Shown here: piece by piece, positions 14,078 through 14,674 of the stretch
How the letters are laid out: every line of letters starts with the position of its first letter
Position numbering within the stretch: the stretch's first letter is position 1
DNA from: Deltaproteobacteria bacterium
GTDB taxonomy: Bacteria; Desulfobacterota; Desulfuromonadia; Desulfuromonadales; BM103
Length of the DNA: 14,674 nucleotides
NCBI GenBank assembly: GCA_024636215.1
Contig: JAGXHL010000053.1
Location: 1-14,674 of the forward strand
Reading direction: 5' to 3'
The notes under the pieces: model-generated
The model's database searches: none
Told to the model about the DNA's origin: nothing
Seen by the model: the letters and a program-made list of their open reading frames with translations, nothing else
Program-made: the position numbers and the translations under genes

Positions 14078-14106
14078 ATACTATCAATCTGATGCATAAA
14101 TATCAA
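14078..14106 (-). promoter_or_regulatory. Sigma-70 promoter of the sigma-54 activator gene
   Basis: TTGATA (14106-14101, 5 of 6), 17-bp spacer, TAGTAT (14083-14078, 4 of 6). Transcription would begin near 14070, leaving a leader of about 110 bases before the start codon at 13960. Confidence 0.55.
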
Positions 14107-14129
14107 GGTCCTGTTCTTCTTCAGGATAA

Positions 14130-14146
14130 ATGACTTAAATAGTCAT
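14130..14146. promoter_or_regulatory. Inverted repeat upstream of the peroxiredoxin promoter
   Basis: ATGACT-TAAAT-AGTCAT, six-base arms around five bases, ending 7 bp before the -35 box of the peroxiredoxin promoter. It could be a binding site for a stress regulator. It does not clearly match the PerR or OxyR consensus known to me. Confidence 0.4.
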
Positions 14147-14153
14147 AATGCCC

Positions 14154-14181
14154 TTGACACCTGGAGAGGAGTCGGTAAACT
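14154..14181 (+). promoter_or_regulatory. Sigma-70 promoter of the peroxiredoxin gene
   Basis: A perfect TTGACA (14154-14159), 16-bp spacer and TAAACT (14176-14181, 4 of 6). The expected start near 14188 is about 44 bases before the ATG, which has AAAGGAG at 14217-14223. Confidence 0.65.
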
Positions 14182-14231
14182 GGGCCGCAGAATTCTAATG
14201 AGCAACTATTGCCTTGAAAGGAGTATTTTAA

Positions 14232-14674
14232 ATGAGCGTTCTGGTTGGAAAGCAAGCCCCCGATTTCACTGCAGCAGCCGTGCTGGCTGATGGATCCATA
14301 AAGACGGACTTCTCCCTTGCCGACTATCGAGGCAAGTACGTTGTGCTGTTCTTTTACCCGCTCGACTTTACCTTTGTCTGCCCGACAGAACTGATTGCTT
14401 TTTCCAAACGCATCAAGGAGTTTGAAGAGCGTGATGTTCAGGTTATCGGTTGCTCGATTGATTCGCAGTTTTCCCATGTGGCCTGGCGGAACACACCGGT
14501 TGATATGGGAGGAATCGGCGCCGTTGCTTATCCTCTGGTCGCAGATGTTAAGCACCAGATCTGTCAGGCTTACGATGTCGAGTTTCAAGAAGATGGTGTT
14601 GCCCTTCGAGGCTCTTTCCTGATCGACAAAGCAGGCAAGGTTCACCATCAAGTGGTCAATGACCTGCCGCTTGG
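14232..14674 (+). CDS. Typical 2-Cys peroxiredoxin (AhpC/TSA family), 3' end missing
   Basis: Thiol peroxidase that reduces hydrogen and organic peroxides in the cytoplasm. The first 147 codons are present and open to the window end: MSVLVGKQAPDFTAAAVL, then FYPLDFTFVCPTELIAF with the peroxidatic cysteine in the VCP motif, then RGSFLIDKAGKV. This matches the Prx1/AhpC subfamily, whose resolving cysteine would be near the C-terminus, beyond the window. The start is supported by AAAGGAG 8 bases upstream and by the promoter at 14154-14181. It is divergent from the sigma-54 activator gene, sharing a gap of about 270 bp. There is no sign that it belongs to the c-di-GMP circuit; a link through oxidative stress sensing by the haem kinase would be speculation. 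Confidence 0.93.
   Translation, partial: MSVLVGKQAPDFTAAAVLADGSIKTDFSLADYRGKYVVLFFYPLDFTFVCPTELIAFSKRIKEFEERDVQVIGCSIDSQFSHVAWRNTPVDMGGIGAVAYPLVADVKHQICQAYDVEFQEDGVALRGSFLIDKAGKVHHQVVNDLPL

Overview
The window looks like part of a chromosome from a Gram-negative, metal- or sulfur-reducing deltaproteobacterium of the Desulfuromonadales (Geobacter, Desulfuromonas or Pelobacter type). This is inferred from gene style, not from a database match. The signs are a kinase with a c-type haem sensor domain, a sigma-54 (RpoN) enhancer-binding regulator with matching -24/-12 promoters, a GEMM-I riboswitch, and several c-di-GMP proteins.

Left edge (1-848, + strand): the C-terminal two thirds of a XerC-type tyrosine recombinase, then a convergent gap holding a 125-bp inverted-repeat element built from 8-bp CACCAAGG-like units. 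Region 849-6505 (- strand): a complete archaic (Csu-type) chaperone-usher pilus operon. It reads GEMM-I riboswitch, intrinsic terminator, major SCPU pilin, strong intercistronic hairpin, second SCPU subunit, periplasmic chaperone, usher, and last a third SCPU subunit. The usher carries a C-terminal OmpA peptidoglycan-binding domain after a Pro/Glu/Gln-rich linker. Next (6842-7342, - strand) is an unrecognised secreted beta-rich protein with its own sigma-54 promoter.

Region 7752-14074 is a signalling island: a membrane hybrid histidine kinase with a CxxCH haem motif (-), a divergent two-gene operon encoding a REC/HD-GYP phosphodiesterase and a REC/PilZ c-di-GMP receptor (+), and a convergent NtrC-family sigma-54 activator (-). 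The right edge is the start of a typical 2-Cys peroxiredoxin (+), which is cut by the window end.

The parts fit one circuit. Two very good sigma-54 promoters, at 7437-7452 (-) and 10376-10391 (+), each have two palindromes of the form TGTKCAN-N3-WTGAACA. These are centred about 86-88 and 163-168 bp upstream of the -12 element, which is strikingly parallel geometry and suggests that one activator, probably the NtrC-like protein encoded here, binds both. A third, imperfect sigma-54 site lies upstream of the riboswitch. The HD-GYP enzyme should lower c-di-GMP, the PilZ protein should sense it, and the pilus operon should respond to it through the riboswitch. Hand base-pairing suggests an OFF switch: ligand favours the terminator. 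If so, induction of the HD-GYP gene would also relieve termination ahead of the pilus operon. All regulatory logic is inference from sequence.
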